From Nautilus pompilius (taxonomy: Eukaryota > Mollusca > Cephalopoda > Nautilida > Nautilidae), in assembly GCA_018389105.1 (NCBI GenBank), contig JACATO010002133.1, positions 62,001 to 126,000 of the forward strand: DNA of 64,000 nt, read 5' to 3'. Each line of letters begins with the position of its first letter. Within the stretch, counting starts at the first letter, position 1. Shown here piece by piece: positions 39,201 to 48,122 of the stretch. Below the pieces are notes generated by a model. That model worked only from the letters and a program-made list of their open reading frames with translations. It was not told the DNA's origin and did no database searches. The position numbers were made by a program, and so were the translations under genes.

Positions 39201-42200
39201 GGAAATCACCTCTCACCCTGACTTTGCTTTTATACCATTGTGTAGCAACTTCTTTAATCGCCATAATAAACTTGTGAAAGTTTCAGGAACGAAGAGATCC
39301 AACCTCAAGCACCCATTATGTTTCAGGTTCAGCGGGATCAAACTGGGATGATGGAGCAAATTCAGAAGGCTACATGGAAATGCGTCCAGGCACACCTGGG
39401 ACATCAGACACAAATGACAGTCATGAGGAGGGGTACATGGACATGTCACCCTGTTCACAGATAAGTGAAAGAGGTGAATGGAGCTCATTTTCTGACCTTC
39501 ATAGCGGAAGTTTGATTTTTAAGAGTTTTAATTTGCAATTATCGTGAACATTCTAAACAATTTAAAACTAAATCATGTGTTTCGTTTCATTTGTGACTGT
39601 CATCATGTAGTTCAAAACATTTCTGTTTGTTTTGCTTAATCTTTTTTCTGAAGAACAAAGAGAACTTCCTGAACTTCTGCTCTGCCTTGTATGACTTTGT
39701 AACATAAATTCTGTTCTTATGAATTGATGTTTTTTTTTTTTTTCAGTTCCTTGTTACTTCTAAGAGGCTCTGGCTATAAAACAAGGCCACTGTGGTTATT
39801 TCCCTTTGAGCTAAAAAAATGTTAAAGTAGCTTTCTTTTCTTTGTTTTTTAAATGTATACACGAGTAACTGTTCCTTTCTTTTTAGATTCCAGCGACGGG
39901 AACTCATATATAATGATGGGAACCACCAAGGGGTTGCCTAGCTCATCAGTGGGAGTTCACAGTCCCGAGGCCGGCTACATAGAGATGGCACCAGGGAGTT
40001 TGCCCACTGTTAAAGAGAGTGGAAGTATGTGGAGGTCTCAGCTTATTTAAATCTTCTCAGCGAAGAGCTATGCGTTGTTTGGTTTTTTACCTTTTTTTGT
40101 AAAGACATTCCAATTTTACTTAAAATTTGCATACTTTTTGTAAATTTCTGGTGATCAGTGGCAGAATGATGACAGACCTTCATCATTGATGGAGGTGCAG
40201 GCATTTACCAGAGATGTTCAAATGAAACCTGTCTGAGTGTTACTGTAATGGTATTCAGCTGAGTTTCATTTGAACATCACCTCATATGATTGGTAAAAAA
40301 GAAAATTCCTTCAGCCTCTTTTATGATTCCGTGACTAATTTATTGAAATGGCAGAGGTATAAACTTTGCTTCATAGTAATGCCACCAGTGGACAGAAACA
40401 TCTAATTCTTAGTTGAGTAGAGGTGGGGAGATAATTCCAACTGTCAAACAATTTTTATGGATGATAAGCCTTTGATGTTTATCACAGATTATAGTTACGA
40501 TGCAACATTAATCATCTGGATGTTGGATAACCAGATCTGCCAGTTATCCAGATACCATGAAACAAACGTAGTACTGCTCAGACAAACCACTGTTCAACAT
40601 TTCTAACAGAAGACTTCCTCTTCCTTATTGTGGAAACGCCTGGAGTCATTGCATGTCATACCGGTAAGGATAGGTGCCAGCAGTCTGGAATGTGAAGCTC
40701 TACTGTCAGCTGCAACTCTGAGAAAAATTGTAACAGCATTTTCTCCACATTTATCATTACTGCACTGCATGCTTTTAACTTAGTCATGGATGAGGGGTAA
40801 AAGCGTGTTGTTTTGTGCATTGATGACTAAACAATAGTAATTGTTGATTATTTAAAGAAAGGAGGGAGACCAGAGCAAAACTATCTGCCAAATTCAGTGT
40901 AAACACTAGTGGCATCTATGATATTAAGAAGCTGGTGCCTCTATTGTAAGACTTTGTAAATTCAACACTTTCCACTGATGTCTGCCAAAGATATTACTAT
41001 GTTAATGCTCGTGGAGGAGGCTTATCTCTTGAATAAAATGTTGGGTATGATCCATAGTACTGGATGGCTGAAGCAGTTTCAGAACTGCCATAATACATGA
41101 CAAAACCCACTCAACAACACAGAGCCTTCCTTTCATTAACCCTTCCCCCAACCCCCCCTCTCTTCCCTAGGATTTGAATGAAACCGGGAATTTCAACCTG
41201 TTGTAAATTTATGATGTTGCTGATGCCAAACTTTTGGAAGGTTATATATCCAAACTGTACCCTGGCACAAAATTAGAAGGTGGCTGTTGGCTACGCAATA
41301 TTAAAGGATTACATCACTCCTGTGCTGATGTTGCAGGATCATAATCTATGCATCCAATTGTTGTGTGTGTGTGTGTGTGTGTGCAAATGAGGATACTGCA
41401 ACAAAAATCAATCACTAATGCCTTGTTTCTTTCAGCCCCTAAAAAATGTAACAATATAAAAATCAAACCAAATGGCTACTTTTCTGAATTGTAATTTCAA
41501 CAAATTTGCTTCTAACTTTGTTGTCGTCGTTTATTTAATTTAAAAAAAGAAAAACAGAGAGCAGAAACTTGTATGAGCTGTCATTCTTTATGCCAGTGAT
41601 CACGTTTCCAGGTGTGTTTTTGGCACTAACATATCTGAACACATTTTATTTTACTGTTCTGTGTCTGAATCAAGCAGAATTATATTTATTTTTACACACA
41701 GAAGTAATAACAGCAGTCATAGCATTAAAACCACAATGTTTAAAGACAATTAACCGTGATAAACAAATGTTTGTACAGAGATAAAAATGGCCGCTATTTC
41801 ACAACTCGTCAACAATTGCAAAAACTCTTGTCATTGTGTTTTTTTTTTAATTATTAGTTTTATTTACTGCTAATTTGCATTTAGTTTATTTAACTTTAAC
41901 TAATCCAACAGAATATGTCAAAGAAGATAAAGATTTTCCTTTATTATTTTCCACCCTATATAATTTCTTCACTGCCTCGCTAATCGTTATAAATTTTGCA
42001 TATTTTGCAGCATCTAGCTTGAACTTGACTATGTAGTCTGCCATGTTTAACATTACAACCCCTGATTTTAGCCCTATTACAAACAATACATAATACCAGG
42101 GTTCACACAGTCTTCAGAAATTTTTGAATCTACAGATAACTTTGAAATCCTTTAATTCTTGCAAAATGTCTTGAAACGTTTTGAATTTCTTTACCTATTC

Positions 42201-45200
42201 ATTCTTCAGAATAAAATTGAGAAAAGTATTTTAATGAACAATCAAATGAGTAGCAAAAACGATCAAATGGAATAAAATGGTAACAAAGTGAATACAGATC
42301 TAGAGCATTCCTACGGCCTCACCTTTGTACTAGATAATTATGCAGGGAGGCTCTCCACATGCAACTCTGTAAGGTTAATTATTTTCACTTGTTTGCAATT
42401 GAATGATGGTTATTCTTTCTGTGCCATCGTTATTAATACAGTTGTTATCATTGTATTTTCTGTTGCACTTGACCTCCCATAAGCCGGTACCTGGAATACT
42501 AATTGGGTGGGAAAAATGGGTTCATGACACTGCACGCTCCAAAGTATCATATTTTTTGGAGAATAGGTCAGTTTGGAGTATAAGATGAAGCTGGATCAAC
42601 TACAGTAGTCAACCAAATTTTCAACATTTAGGCTGATGAATATTAATGAGTTTTGTGCATATTATTGAACTACTTTGTGGGGTGATCTTCTGGATAAATG
42701 GGACATTGAAATAGTTTTTCAACATGTTTATAATCATGGAGAGATATTTGAAACAAATTGCAAATGTCTTTATTGGTTCTGATATTGAAAGACCAATGTC
42801 TATTTTTAGTTACTGTGTGACATCAGTGATCATCAGGTGATCTTGAATCATTTGCACTGTGTTGAATTGTCTACTTCAAAATTCATACATCTCAGTTTTA
42901 TTTATCTTTGACACTTTCATTTGATTTTGAGATATTACAGCACACTCAGATTCAGAAATTCAGCTCAGTTTCCTTTTTTGATAGCACGAGGTGATATTTA
43001 GCTGAGTTTCAAGTTTGTTCAATACTTGGGGTTCACACATACTCTAATATGAAGGTCCCCACACTCGAATGTTCTTTGATTGGATAATGTGGCGCATACC
43101 TTTGGAAAATTGCCATGGTGAATACTGTATACTGGCAAAAGAAAGATTGGGGGAAATGTAAAGACAGCGATCATCAGTTGTGATTTGTTTGGCCTTTAGT
43201 CTCGACTGTGCAGTACTAAGTCTACAGTATGTGGCACATTGCATTTGCACATATTCCTCCAATTTATCCTCAACGTTAGTCCACTTAGCTCTGAAGCTGC
43301 AATTTGCTTTCTCTGTTTTCTCTGTAGTCCGTAATGTATCCTTCACTTTGTGCCAGTCCCTAACACATTTCTCGCTGACACTGTATTTCCTGTGTGCAGC
43401 CCCATTACCACCATTTTCTTTAGCTCTCTTAACAACTTGCAGTTTAAAATCTGCCATGTATGACTTGCTTGACTTTATGGGAAGCATTTTGAGACGAGGT
43501 GGAGGATTTGCTTGTGGTGTTTATACATATAATTAGGTTTGAAAGGGTTAGATAGAATATATTTGGTGAGTGTACGCCTGTTGTTGATTGGATAGTTTTG
43601 CAAGCTTCATTGAGCGCATTAACAGTTAATGTGTTGGCAAACATTCCAGGCAGTAATTTATGTAGTCTGTTTAAAATGAAAAATTTCAGCTTATTTCGAA
43701 AATAACAAACTTTCTTCATTTTTTCTTTTAATTGAAGAGAGTTCAATGAGTCTATCCATAGATAAGTCGATTTGGAGTATAAGTTAAAGCCTGGACTTTC
43801 AGGGGGAAAAGTATTGAATTATAGTCAAATTACAGTAAAAAAAAATGATGCAATATTCTGTGAATATTAAGTGGACACAATGCAAGTATGTAGATAGGGA
43901 ATTGTGTCAACAAACAATAAGAGAATATCATAAATAAACAATCTACAGGACACTACTCGTAAGGCAAGATGTTTGGGACCACAGTTCTTTTCATCTTAAC
44001 CATTTTCAGAGTAATGTGAAAGATAAAAGGGAGAGAGAGAGAGAATCAGAGAAAGACTAATTGATTACTATTATTAACTAGAACAGTCCACCAGCCTCAT
44101 CTGCATTGAAAATATCCCTAAGGATACAATCCAACAAAAGTGAAGGAAAAGCTGTTGGTTTCCAGTCTATAATAGCAGTTTCTGACAGAGATACTTTACT
44201 GCAATCAAGTTTTGTAGACCAGTATTCCTTTACGATGTTTGAATCATTCAAGCCATTCCAGATTGGGTGTAAAGTTGGTAACTCCTAGTACTTTCTAAAT
44301 GTCAGAGGTTTTCTCCATCAAGATTTGTCCTCATACAGAGGTATTCGTGGCCCAGCTTGCTTAAATTAAGCAAAGAGAGCACCATCAAGTTATTCTCCCT
44401 GGCCTTTTCTCATTTGTTTCCATGGAGGGGGCTTGTATGCAGTCCCTTTTCTGCCATCAATTTCCTTTAGTAATTCCATTTTGGATTCAATAGAGACGCC
44501 TTGTTTTCACTTTGACATGGTAGTACATATGTTACGTATTGAGCAAATTCCACAGCAAACTAATTTCAAGTGATCACCTGTGCAATGACAGTACTAACAA
44601 TGAATGAACATCTACCATTAATGTTTGCAAAACACGCACAAGTTACAACCAATCATTGCAACCAAAAACAAAACGGTTTTTCCCATGCCATAGCCATGCC
44701 CCATGCTGGCACTGACCAATCTCTAAAGTCAATTGTTTTGCATTTGTATTGATGGTGTGAACACACATGCAGTAAATTTTGGTACGAGGAGGTTCAAAAA
44801 CATTGCATATTAGCCATTTTTATTTTAAGCTTAACAATTTATAATGAGAAACAAGGGAGACAAAAACTTCTCACTTCCTTTTATCTGTGAATGCAATGGT
44901 TGATTCATGTCTACAAAGTAAAGTCTATGTTAGTCAATATTCATGTCCTGAAATATTCCCAAAGAAGGGTTTGTGTGTTTATTGGGGATGTTTATGAATG
45001 CAGATTTATTGGAGCATGGGTGGAAATTAGAACCAGTAGGCAGTTTCAGATAATGTTTACATTATTGATTGGGAAGAACAGAATTAGACAATTATAATAA
45101 TAAGTTTAAAGACAGGTAAATAAAAGCAACTTTTGTTTGTACATAGAAAAAAGGTAAATAGTTTTAAATTTAAAATATAGTACAGTGAAATATCCTTTTA

Positions 45201-48122
45201 ACTGAAATAATTGGTATTCACCCTTTTCAGTCAGTGGATATTTTAGTTAATACAAACTCTCATTTTATTAGAAGGCTAGGTACATTTCTTTGAGGTTTTT
45301 TTTTTTTTTGAATTAAAGGAAGGTGTTCACTGTATGGCTGAATGATGAAATCAGACAATTTCAAATCTGTGATTATCAAAAGAGAAAAAAAACTGAAATA
45401 TTAAATCTGATATAGTGACCCACATTCATGACGATGTGTCTCTCTACTCACGGTTGCGTCACTTTCATGCTGTGTGAGACAAGTGACAGATCGAAAGTTG
45501 TAAAAAAAAAATTGTTCTCTTAGGTTAAATTTGTCAAGAATCAGATCAGCTGACCAAGATTTTTAGTTAACTAGTTCTGTTAGTAAAAAAATGGCCGACT
45601 TCGATCTCTCATGAAATATTTTGGTTAACAGAGGTTTTACTTTATTCTGTAAAATTACTTTTGTTTATTCGCTTATCCAGGCATAAATGTTAGCTAATTT
45701 TTCTCCTTCAGGTCCTGAAGAGCACTACTTATCCATGACACCACCTGGTCAGAGTCCAAAAGGAAGTTGCACATTGCGTCCAGTCCGCGGAATAAGCTAC
45801 TTGTCAGACGATTCTGTGTCGGATGAGAAGGAAATTCCAATACGAGCTTATTCTCTGGGCAGCAAACCGTCATCAAAGACAGTGGTGAAACCACAGAGTT
45901 GTCAAGAGAAGACAATTACTCAGGGCGTTTTGGATAGCAACAGGAGTTCGAGTGCACCCCATTTGATCTCACAGAAACACAAATCATATCATACAGATTA
46001 CTCACTTCCATCAGCTAGCCCCTTAAGCGGATCTTACAAATCAGAGGATTCTGAGTCCTTCATGGAGATGGAGTTCTGCAGGCCACGCACAGCTAGTGAC
46101 AGCTACAGCAGTCGGCCAAGTGCGTCAAGTTTTGGGAAGGTGATAATCCAGGGTCACCGGCCACGATCTTCTAGCCATAGTTCGCGAGTGGGGCGGCTGG
46201 GGTCTTTTGAATCAGTGCGCACGACGTCTGAGGAACTGCTCAAGAAAATGTCTCATGAATCTTTGCACAAGGATGCACATTCAGCCATGCAGAAAAAGTC
46301 CAGCGATTACATAGACATGACAGTAAGCAAGGGGTGTTTATCAAAGTCACAGCATTCACATACAACACTGGGCGATGGTGGCTCTTCACTGCCTAGGGGA
46401 AACTCTTACGATGAGCTACCCACTTACATAGACATGAGTTTTACAGGCTCTCTGAAACAACATTCATCTCCCACATGTGATAAATCTGTCAAATCTACCT
46501 CCCAGGCATTGTCAGGCATGACTGATGCTGTCAGACATGGTGACAAGTTCCGTAGTCACTTAAGAGAGTCAAATGACTCCTTAAAATATCTGGGCAAGCT
46601 GGACAAGATCCAGAGCTACACAAGAGAGTCCAGTGATGTTCCAAGACATGCCAATAAGCCTGAGCAGTTGCACGGACACTCGAAAGGTCATGTAAGTCAT
46701 AAGTCCACAACAGAGTCTGCTGTTCGACGTACTCAGAGTGTTTCTCATGAGAACAGGTACCACACATCTGGCAAGTTGTCCAAGGGTTACATCACTATGG
46801 ACTTTCCACACAGTAACAAAGTTGTAGCCAGTGAAGACAGCAGCCCTTGCACCAGTGTGGCCTCAGCCACCTTATCTCAGGGATGTAAAACAAAGCAATC
46901 AAATGATGATTCATACATTGAGCTCTCATTTAAAGACAGTGGTTCTCTCAAGTTAACCCCTGAAAAACATTTGAAGTATGAAAAGAGCTTATCTAAACAC
47001 AAACCCATGGATGCTGCTGTTGGTCATAAGGCATTTAAAACAGATAGCCCTTATTGTGAACTCAAAAGTAAGGATGAATACCCTGTAAAATCTGCCTATG
47101 ATTTGAACTGTGATCCTTTTTTCTCAACATTTCCATTTAAAAATCAAAATGAAAAAATGCCTGATTCGTTTAAAGCATCAACAAAAATAGAACCTTACAT
47201 GGTTTTTTCTCCTGGACATCAATATATAGCAGAAGGCACTAATATGAAGACATCCAAGAGTGCAGACAGACTTGTCGAACCTCCCTTGGAACTTTCTGAT
47301 AGTAAAAAACGAGATGGATCTATGAGAAAAGGTACACAGAGTCATGGTGGTAGAGCAACTCATGGTCCTCCTCCAAAACAAAAATCTTTGCCCACAGATT
47401 CAAGCATATCCTATGATCTTTCCCTGCCACTTGAGCCAGCATCCTCTGTAAGTGCCTCTTCCTCTGATACCAATTATATTAATCTTGATTTTTCCAATAG
47501 GACAAAATGTGCCAAAGCATCAGATTTGGAAACGAGGAAAACCTATTCCAAAGCTGTTGAAGGAGAAACAAGAGTGGACAGCATGGACTCAAGTCCAGAA
47601 AACTTTGACCCAGTGTTTGTTGAAGAATCAACAGGATCCCAAACCCCAAAGCGCCCCGATTCATCCAGCCCACCTACTGTCCTAAAAGATAAGCCTAAAG
47701 ACGAACTTGTTGTTGAATATCCACAGGCAGAAAATCAGTGTGAGAATTTACAGAAATCCAACAGCAGTTCGTGCATGTCAACCATGAGTGAAGTCTCCAG
47801 TACAGCAGATGGTATTTACAGCTCCCAGAGCAGTCACTCAGAAATCAGTTCCTTAGAGGAGCCAGAATCGCCTGGCCTGTCTGTTTGCTCAGGTGAGAAG
47901 GAAGACAGAGAGCTCAACTACGCATCACTGGACCTTGGCTCCACGGAAACTCTCACAGATTCTGACTCTTACCCAAGATCACCCAAACCCGTGAAGAGTC
48001 GACACTGCTCAGGCACAGAGGAATGCGCTGTTGACCCTCTGACCTACGTACAGATAGATTTTCAGAAATCTGAATCCCTGCGGCAGAATTCAACCAACCA
48101 GGAAGTCAAGTTCACGCTTTAG
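3487..48122 (+). CDS. IRS: Insulin receptor substrate (IRS/chico), 5' partial, 10 exons
   Basis: This gene encodes the docking adaptor that activated insulin/IGF receptors phosphorylate on tyrosine, recruiting PI3K, GRB2 and SHP2 at the plasma membrane. Exons seen: 3487-3790, 10338-10477, 14505-14647, 15344-15511, 20369-20488, 33093-33206, 37547-37674, 39327-39473, 39887-40024 and 45712-48122. They sum to 3813 nt, or 1270 residues plus a TAG stop, and every intron is GT-AG with matching phase. Domains in order are PH (residues about 1-95), PTB (about 102-200), and a serine-rich tail. The tail has nine YxxM motifs (YVRM, YMEM, YMDM, YIMM, YIEM, YLSM, YIDM twice, YITM), YINL (a GRB2-type pYxN), and C-terminal YASL and YVQI. 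The match to vertebrate IRS1 and fly chico is strong in PH and PTB (SCFNINKR, NLTGHYRLCLT, GRSAVTGPGE). The initiator exon and first PH strand were not found and should lie upstream of position 1. Length is typical of the family. Confidence 0.95.
4703..4718. repeat. Short telomere-type (CCCTAA) run
   Basis: CCCTAACCCTAACCCT is 2.7 units of the TTAGGG complement. It is too short to be a true interstitial telomere, but it matches the telomere repeat used by molluscs and vertebrates. Confidence 0.5.
5657..7331. mobile_element. hAT-like DNA transposon, 1.7 kb
   Basis: The left end reads CAGGGGCAGATTGGG, and the reverse complement of the right end reads CAGGGGTGGATTGGG, so the terminal inverted repeats differ at two of 15 positions. 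A perfect 8-bp duplication ATTCCTGT flanks it at 5649-5656 and 7332-7339, as expected for hAT insertion. The interior is AT-rich, and I see no hAT transposase (no RW motif or C-terminal dimerisation block), so it is probably non-autonomous. It carries a CRE octamer TGACGTCA near 6787. Confidence 0.85.
7500..7889 (-). mobile_element. Degraded pogo/Tigger-type transposase remnant
   Basis: The minus strand reads TSVMQPSNQGIIGVLNALL, followed about 30 residues later by NNVTALDVIHW. This resembles the pogo/Tigger/jerky DDE region (TSLIQPMDQGVI, then a basic stretch, then a DVIYM-like block). The acidic residue usually in QPMDQG is replaced (QPSNQG). Only a C-terminal part is recognisable, and the ends of the element are not defined. 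Confidence 0.55.
8666..8809. repeat. Nested inverted repeat (possible small MITE)
   Basis: An outer arm TTTATTTTTATTTG at 8666-8679 pairs with CAAATAAAAATA near 8796. Inside it, GGATGG and CGAGCAAG pair with CTTACTCG and CCATCC around 8679-8766. The enclosed loop is GC-richer than its surroundings. No target duplication was recognised, so it may be a decayed foldback element. Confidence 0.35.
10338..10477 (+). CDS. IRS: IRS exon: start of PTB domain
   Basis: The acceptor is TTTAAAG at 10331-10337 after a T/A-rich tract, and the donor GTAGGC starts at 10478. Translation reads EFVWQVTVKPRDLG, then KNLTGHYRLCLTAQEISLVK. This is the first strands of the IRS PTB domain; the human counterpart reads EVWQVILKPKGLG and NLIGIYRLCLT. 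The linker between PH and PTB is short compared with human IRS1. Confidence 0.95.
12572..13085. repeat. GA-rich minisatellite with CRE octamers
   Basis: Sixteen units share the core ATATGACGTCAGTACAGAG separated by variable (GA)n. Fourteen carry the perfect palindromic cAMP response element TGACGTCA; two are variants (TGACATCA, TGATGTCA). Unit lengths vary from about 24 to 42 bp because the GA spacer varies. Open frames across the array arise from the repeat and are not genes. Confidence 0.95.
14104..14175. repeat. Dispersed repeat, copy 1
   Basis: The segment starting TTTTCATAGTGTTTCATTG shares about 70 bp with 38517-38590, including TTTTCATAGTGTT and ATTATCAG. Both copies are on the + strand. 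The family is not recognised. Confidence 0.5.
14505..14647 (+). CDS. IRS: IRS exon: core of PTB domain
   Basis: The acceptor TTTCAG ends at 14504 and the donor GTAACA starts at 14648. The translation includes LGFIRRCGHTEGLFFMELG, GRSAVTGPGEVWMQV and the C-terminal helix DSTTAQSLHDQIL. IRRCGH and GRSAVTGPGE are diagnostic IRS PTB blocks. The RRCGH arginine pair contributes to binding the phosphorylated NPEY motif of the receptor juxtamembrane segment in characterised IRS proteins. Confidence 0.96.
14648..15343 (+). other. IRS intron, 696 bp
   Basis: This is a short intron between the two PTB-encoding exons with good GT-AG borders. I see nothing else in it. Confidence 0.85.
15344..15511 (+). 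CDS. IRS: IRS exon: end of PTB helix and serine-rich RSRTVS site
   Basis: The acceptor TTTTCAG ends at 15343 and the donor GTGAGC starts at 15512. The exon completes the PTB helix (GAMKAAGNPEFRSRSSSSS), which matches the human EAMRAMSDEFRPRSKSQSSS block. It later reads VNRSRTVSEG, an RxRxxS Akt/14-3-3-type site at the place where human IRS1 has RSRTES. The YY pair between them is not in a YxxM context. Confidence 0.93.
15512..20368 (+). other. IRS intron, 4.9 kb
   Basis: This intron holds a CA repeat near 16037-16070 and a degraded Tc1-like transposon at about 16075-17392. Positions 18400-20200 contain several short open stretches whose translations I could not assign to any transposase or host protein. 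Confidence 0.75.
16075..17392 (+). mobile_element. Degraded Tc1-like transposon with long inverted repeats
   Basis: The + strand contains NYGGGNVKLWSRYAGYL, the Tc1 YGGGSVMVWG block, followed by LLPDENRKDSLKLW and then QDLNPVELVW-like and VDQRVKKKYPAIVTKLQNYL segments in shifted frames. This is the usual Tc1 order. The right end, read in reverse from about 17392, aligns imperfectly with 16100-16170 (AACACT-TAT blocks). The element therefore seems to have had long terminal inverted repeats. Frameshifts and stops make it inactive. Confidence 0.75.
20369..20488 (+). CDS. IRS: IRS exon: basic serine-rich linker
   Basis: The acceptor CCCTAG ends at 20368 after a long pyrimidine tract, and the donor GTATTT starts at 20489. 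The phase joins AG|T upstream and AG|C downstream. The product reads SPRKSHPKSSMMEKTRPQS, then MYNRTSAVAAAGQTSLSTSPIR. It is serine, proline and arginine rich, with no folded domain. KTRPQS and STSPIR are plausible Ser/Thr kinase sites, as expected in the inhibitory serine region of IRS proteins. Confidence 0.88.
20875..21230 (+). mobile_element. Possible tRNA-derived SINE
   Basis: The start resembles a tRNA head, with ACAAGTAATTAGACTGTCAG as an A-box-like region and TTTGGATCCTT as a degenerate B-box about 40 bp later, followed by a non-repetitive body. The B-box has lost the GGTTCGA core, so this is a weak call. Confidence 0.35.
21482..22642 (-). mobile_element. Degraded mariner transposon, 1161 bp
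   Basis: TA dinucleotides flank the element (21480-21481 and 22643-22644). The ends are inverted repeats: the left is TTAGGTTGTTACAGAAGTTT and the reversed right is TTAGGTCATTATAAAAGTTT, and both continue TGTC. The minus strand encodes mariner transposase pieces: VTVWWTAIGVIHYNFLQPGK, LLHDNACAHVAKVTLQKL and HPAYSPGISPTDYY. Two catalytic aspartates of the DD34D triad are replaced (WWD to WWT, YSPD to YSPG), and there are frameshifts. It is therefore dead. Confidence 0.9.
22985..23770 (+). mobile_element. Degraded Tc1-like transposon
   Basis: Read in shifting frames, the + strand gives DELMVDSE and GGDVIM blocks, then GGIFQQDYMHP (from the Tc1 FQQDNARPH block), and then EHLWNEMARQN (from the conserved EHLWDE block near the third catalytic residue). 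The order and spacing fit a Tc1 DDE domain. Its ends were not resolved. It lies just downstream of the mariner copy. Confidence 0.65.
24114..24280. repeat. Compound CT/CA/GA microsatellite with CRE-array remnant
   Basis: (CT)n blocks flank TATGTCATATCTTTCTCTGT and ACTGATGCCAT, then (CA)n and (GA)n follow. Read in reverse, the middle resembles one or two decayed units of the CRE minisatellites (ATATGACATA and ATGGCATCAGTACAGAG). Confidence 0.8.
29165..29560. other. GC-richer insert, possibly hAT-derived
   Basis: Base composition shifts sharply from the AT-rich surroundings. Near 29249 the text CAGTTCCCAGACTACGGGTC resembles the ends of Charlie-type hAT elements (CAGTGGTTCCCAAACT-GGGTCGCGAC). 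No partner end or 8-bp duplication was found, so family membership is tentative. Confidence 0.3.
31078..31160. mobile_element. Palindromic TA-flanked MITE, copy A
   Basis: An 83-bp near-palindrome between TA dinucleotides has a left arm CTGGGGACGTTTAAATGAAA and a reversed right arm CTAGGAATGCTCAAGTAAAA. It is homologous to the elements at 40208-40284 and 54148-54228. The TA flanks suggest mobilisation by a Tc1/mariner transposase. Confidence 0.8.
33093..33206 (+). CDS. IRS: IRS exon after a 12.6-kb intron
   Basis: The acceptor is AAAATTTAG ending at 33092 and the donor GTGAGT starts at 33207. The translation contains QFDYYQYSGHRFRSDSAES and ends VESHDYSSADFPIG. It keeps frame with both neighbours (phase 2 in, phase 2 out). 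It has serine-rich IRS-tail composition without YxxM. The long upstream intron could hide another small in-phase exon, which I could not identify. Confidence 0.86.
33207..37546 (+). other. IRS intron containing the 57-bp minisatellite
   Basis: This 4.3-kb intron is dominated by the tandem array at 35924-37405. Smaller features are GA and CA repeats (33425, 34425, 35205) and poly-T/A tracts. There is no additional exon with acceptable splice sites and phase. Confidence 0.8.
35924..37405. repeat. 57-bp minisatellite, exactly 26 units
   Basis: The array is 1482 bp, 26 whole units of 57 bp, nearly identical apart from a few recurrent variants. Because 57 is divisible by three and the unit lacks stops in these frames, three frames stay open. 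One + frame repeats STIKAVSRDGEDKVEEQES and ends at TAA 37406-37408. A second + frame repeats MVRTKLKNKNPQRLRLSAE. The minus strand gives an open frame of 489 codons. No in-phase acceptor joins the array to the IRS exon at 33093-33206, so I call it a non-coding repeat. Confidence 0.95.
37547..37674 (+). CDS. IRS: IRS exon with YVRM motif
   Basis: The acceptor GTCAAG ends at 37546 after a T-rich tract, and the donor GTAGGA starts at 37675. The peptide GMFTGHRSPHPTE leads into EAEDDSDYVRMTPGD. YVRM at 37617-37628 is the first YxxM PI3K p85-SH2 motif of the protein, preceded by acidic residues that receptor tyrosine kinases favour. The exon lies 141 bp downstream of the 57-bp minisatellite. Confidence 0.92.
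37675..39326 (+). other. IRS intron, 1.65 kb
   Basis: This intron contains copy 2 of a dispersed repeat at 38517-38590 and a poly-T run near 38381. No other feature is seen. Confidence 0.8.
38517..38590. repeat. Dispersed repeat, copy 2
   Basis: The segment AGTTTTCATAGTGTTGCATT and its continuation through AATTATCAGCAGA is similar to 14104-14175. Confidence 0.5.
39327..39473 (+). CDS. IRS: IRS exon with YMEM and YMDM
   Basis: The acceptor TTTCAG ends at 39326 and the donor GTGAAT starts at 39474. The 147-nt exon is phase 1-1, so it could be skipped without shifting frame. It encodes SEGYMEMRPGTPG (Tyr codon 39371-39373) and EEGYMDMSPCS (39434-39436). Both match the GYM-M-P consensus of vertebrate IRS p85-binding sites. 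Confidence 0.95.
39474..39886 (+). other. IRS intron, 413 bp
   Basis: This short AT-rich intron separates the two symmetric YxxM exons. I see nothing else in it. Confidence 0.85.
39887..40024 (+). CDS. IRS: IRS exon with YIMM and YIEM
   Basis: The acceptor CTTTTTAG ends at 39886 and the donor GTATGT starts at 40025. The 138-nt exon is again phase 1-1. It encodes NSYIMMGTTKG (Tyr codon 39907-39909) and EAGYIEMAPGS (39976-39978). Together with the previous exon it forms a cluster of four YxxM sites on two symmetric exons. Confidence 0.94.
40208..40284. mobile_element. Palindromic TA-flanked MITE, copy B
   Basis: Arms GATGTTCAAATGAAAC and GTTTCATTTGAACATC are perfect 16-bp inverted repeats around a loop rich in CTGAGTG/TTACTG. 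TA lies on both sides. It is the most hairpin-like of the three copies. Confidence 0.8.
42540..43790 (-). mobile_element. Pogo/Tigger-like transposon, internally deleted
   Basis: A minus-strand open frame at 43044-43487 encodes KSYMADFKLQVVKRAKENGG, then AHRKYSVSEKCVRDWHK and later KAKQITTDD and WQFSKGMR. This is the CENP-B/psq-type helix-turn-helix of pogo/Tigger transposases. No DDE domain follows, so the element is truncated or deleted. TTTGGAGTATAAG occurs near both margins (about 42574 and 43770) in the same orientation. Boundaries are approximate. Confidence 0.7.
45712..48122 (+). CDS. IRS: IRS terminal coding exon, YxxM-rich tail
   Basis: The acceptor CTCCTTCAG ends at 45711, and the frame is open for 2.4 kb to TAG at 48120-48122. 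Tyrosine motifs are YLSM (45726), YIDM (46308), YIDM (46425), YITM (46788), YIEL (near 46915), YINL (47475), YASL (47919) and YVQI (48045). YINL fits the GRB2 pYxN rule. The final pair matches the two C-terminal SHP2-binding tyrosines of IRS1 (YIDLDL and YASISF). RPRSSS and RVGRLGS are basophilic kinase sites. The single large exon with a disordered Ser/Thr-rich product is typical of IRS genes. Confidence 0.96.

Larger units (their letters stand above)
40025..45711 (+). other. IRS last intron, 5.7 kb
   Basis: This intron holds a palindromic MITE at 40208-40284, a GT repeat at 41362-41384 and a pogo/Tigger-like element at about 42540-43790. The stretch 43790-45700 contains only short unassigned open stretches. 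Confidence 0.8.
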
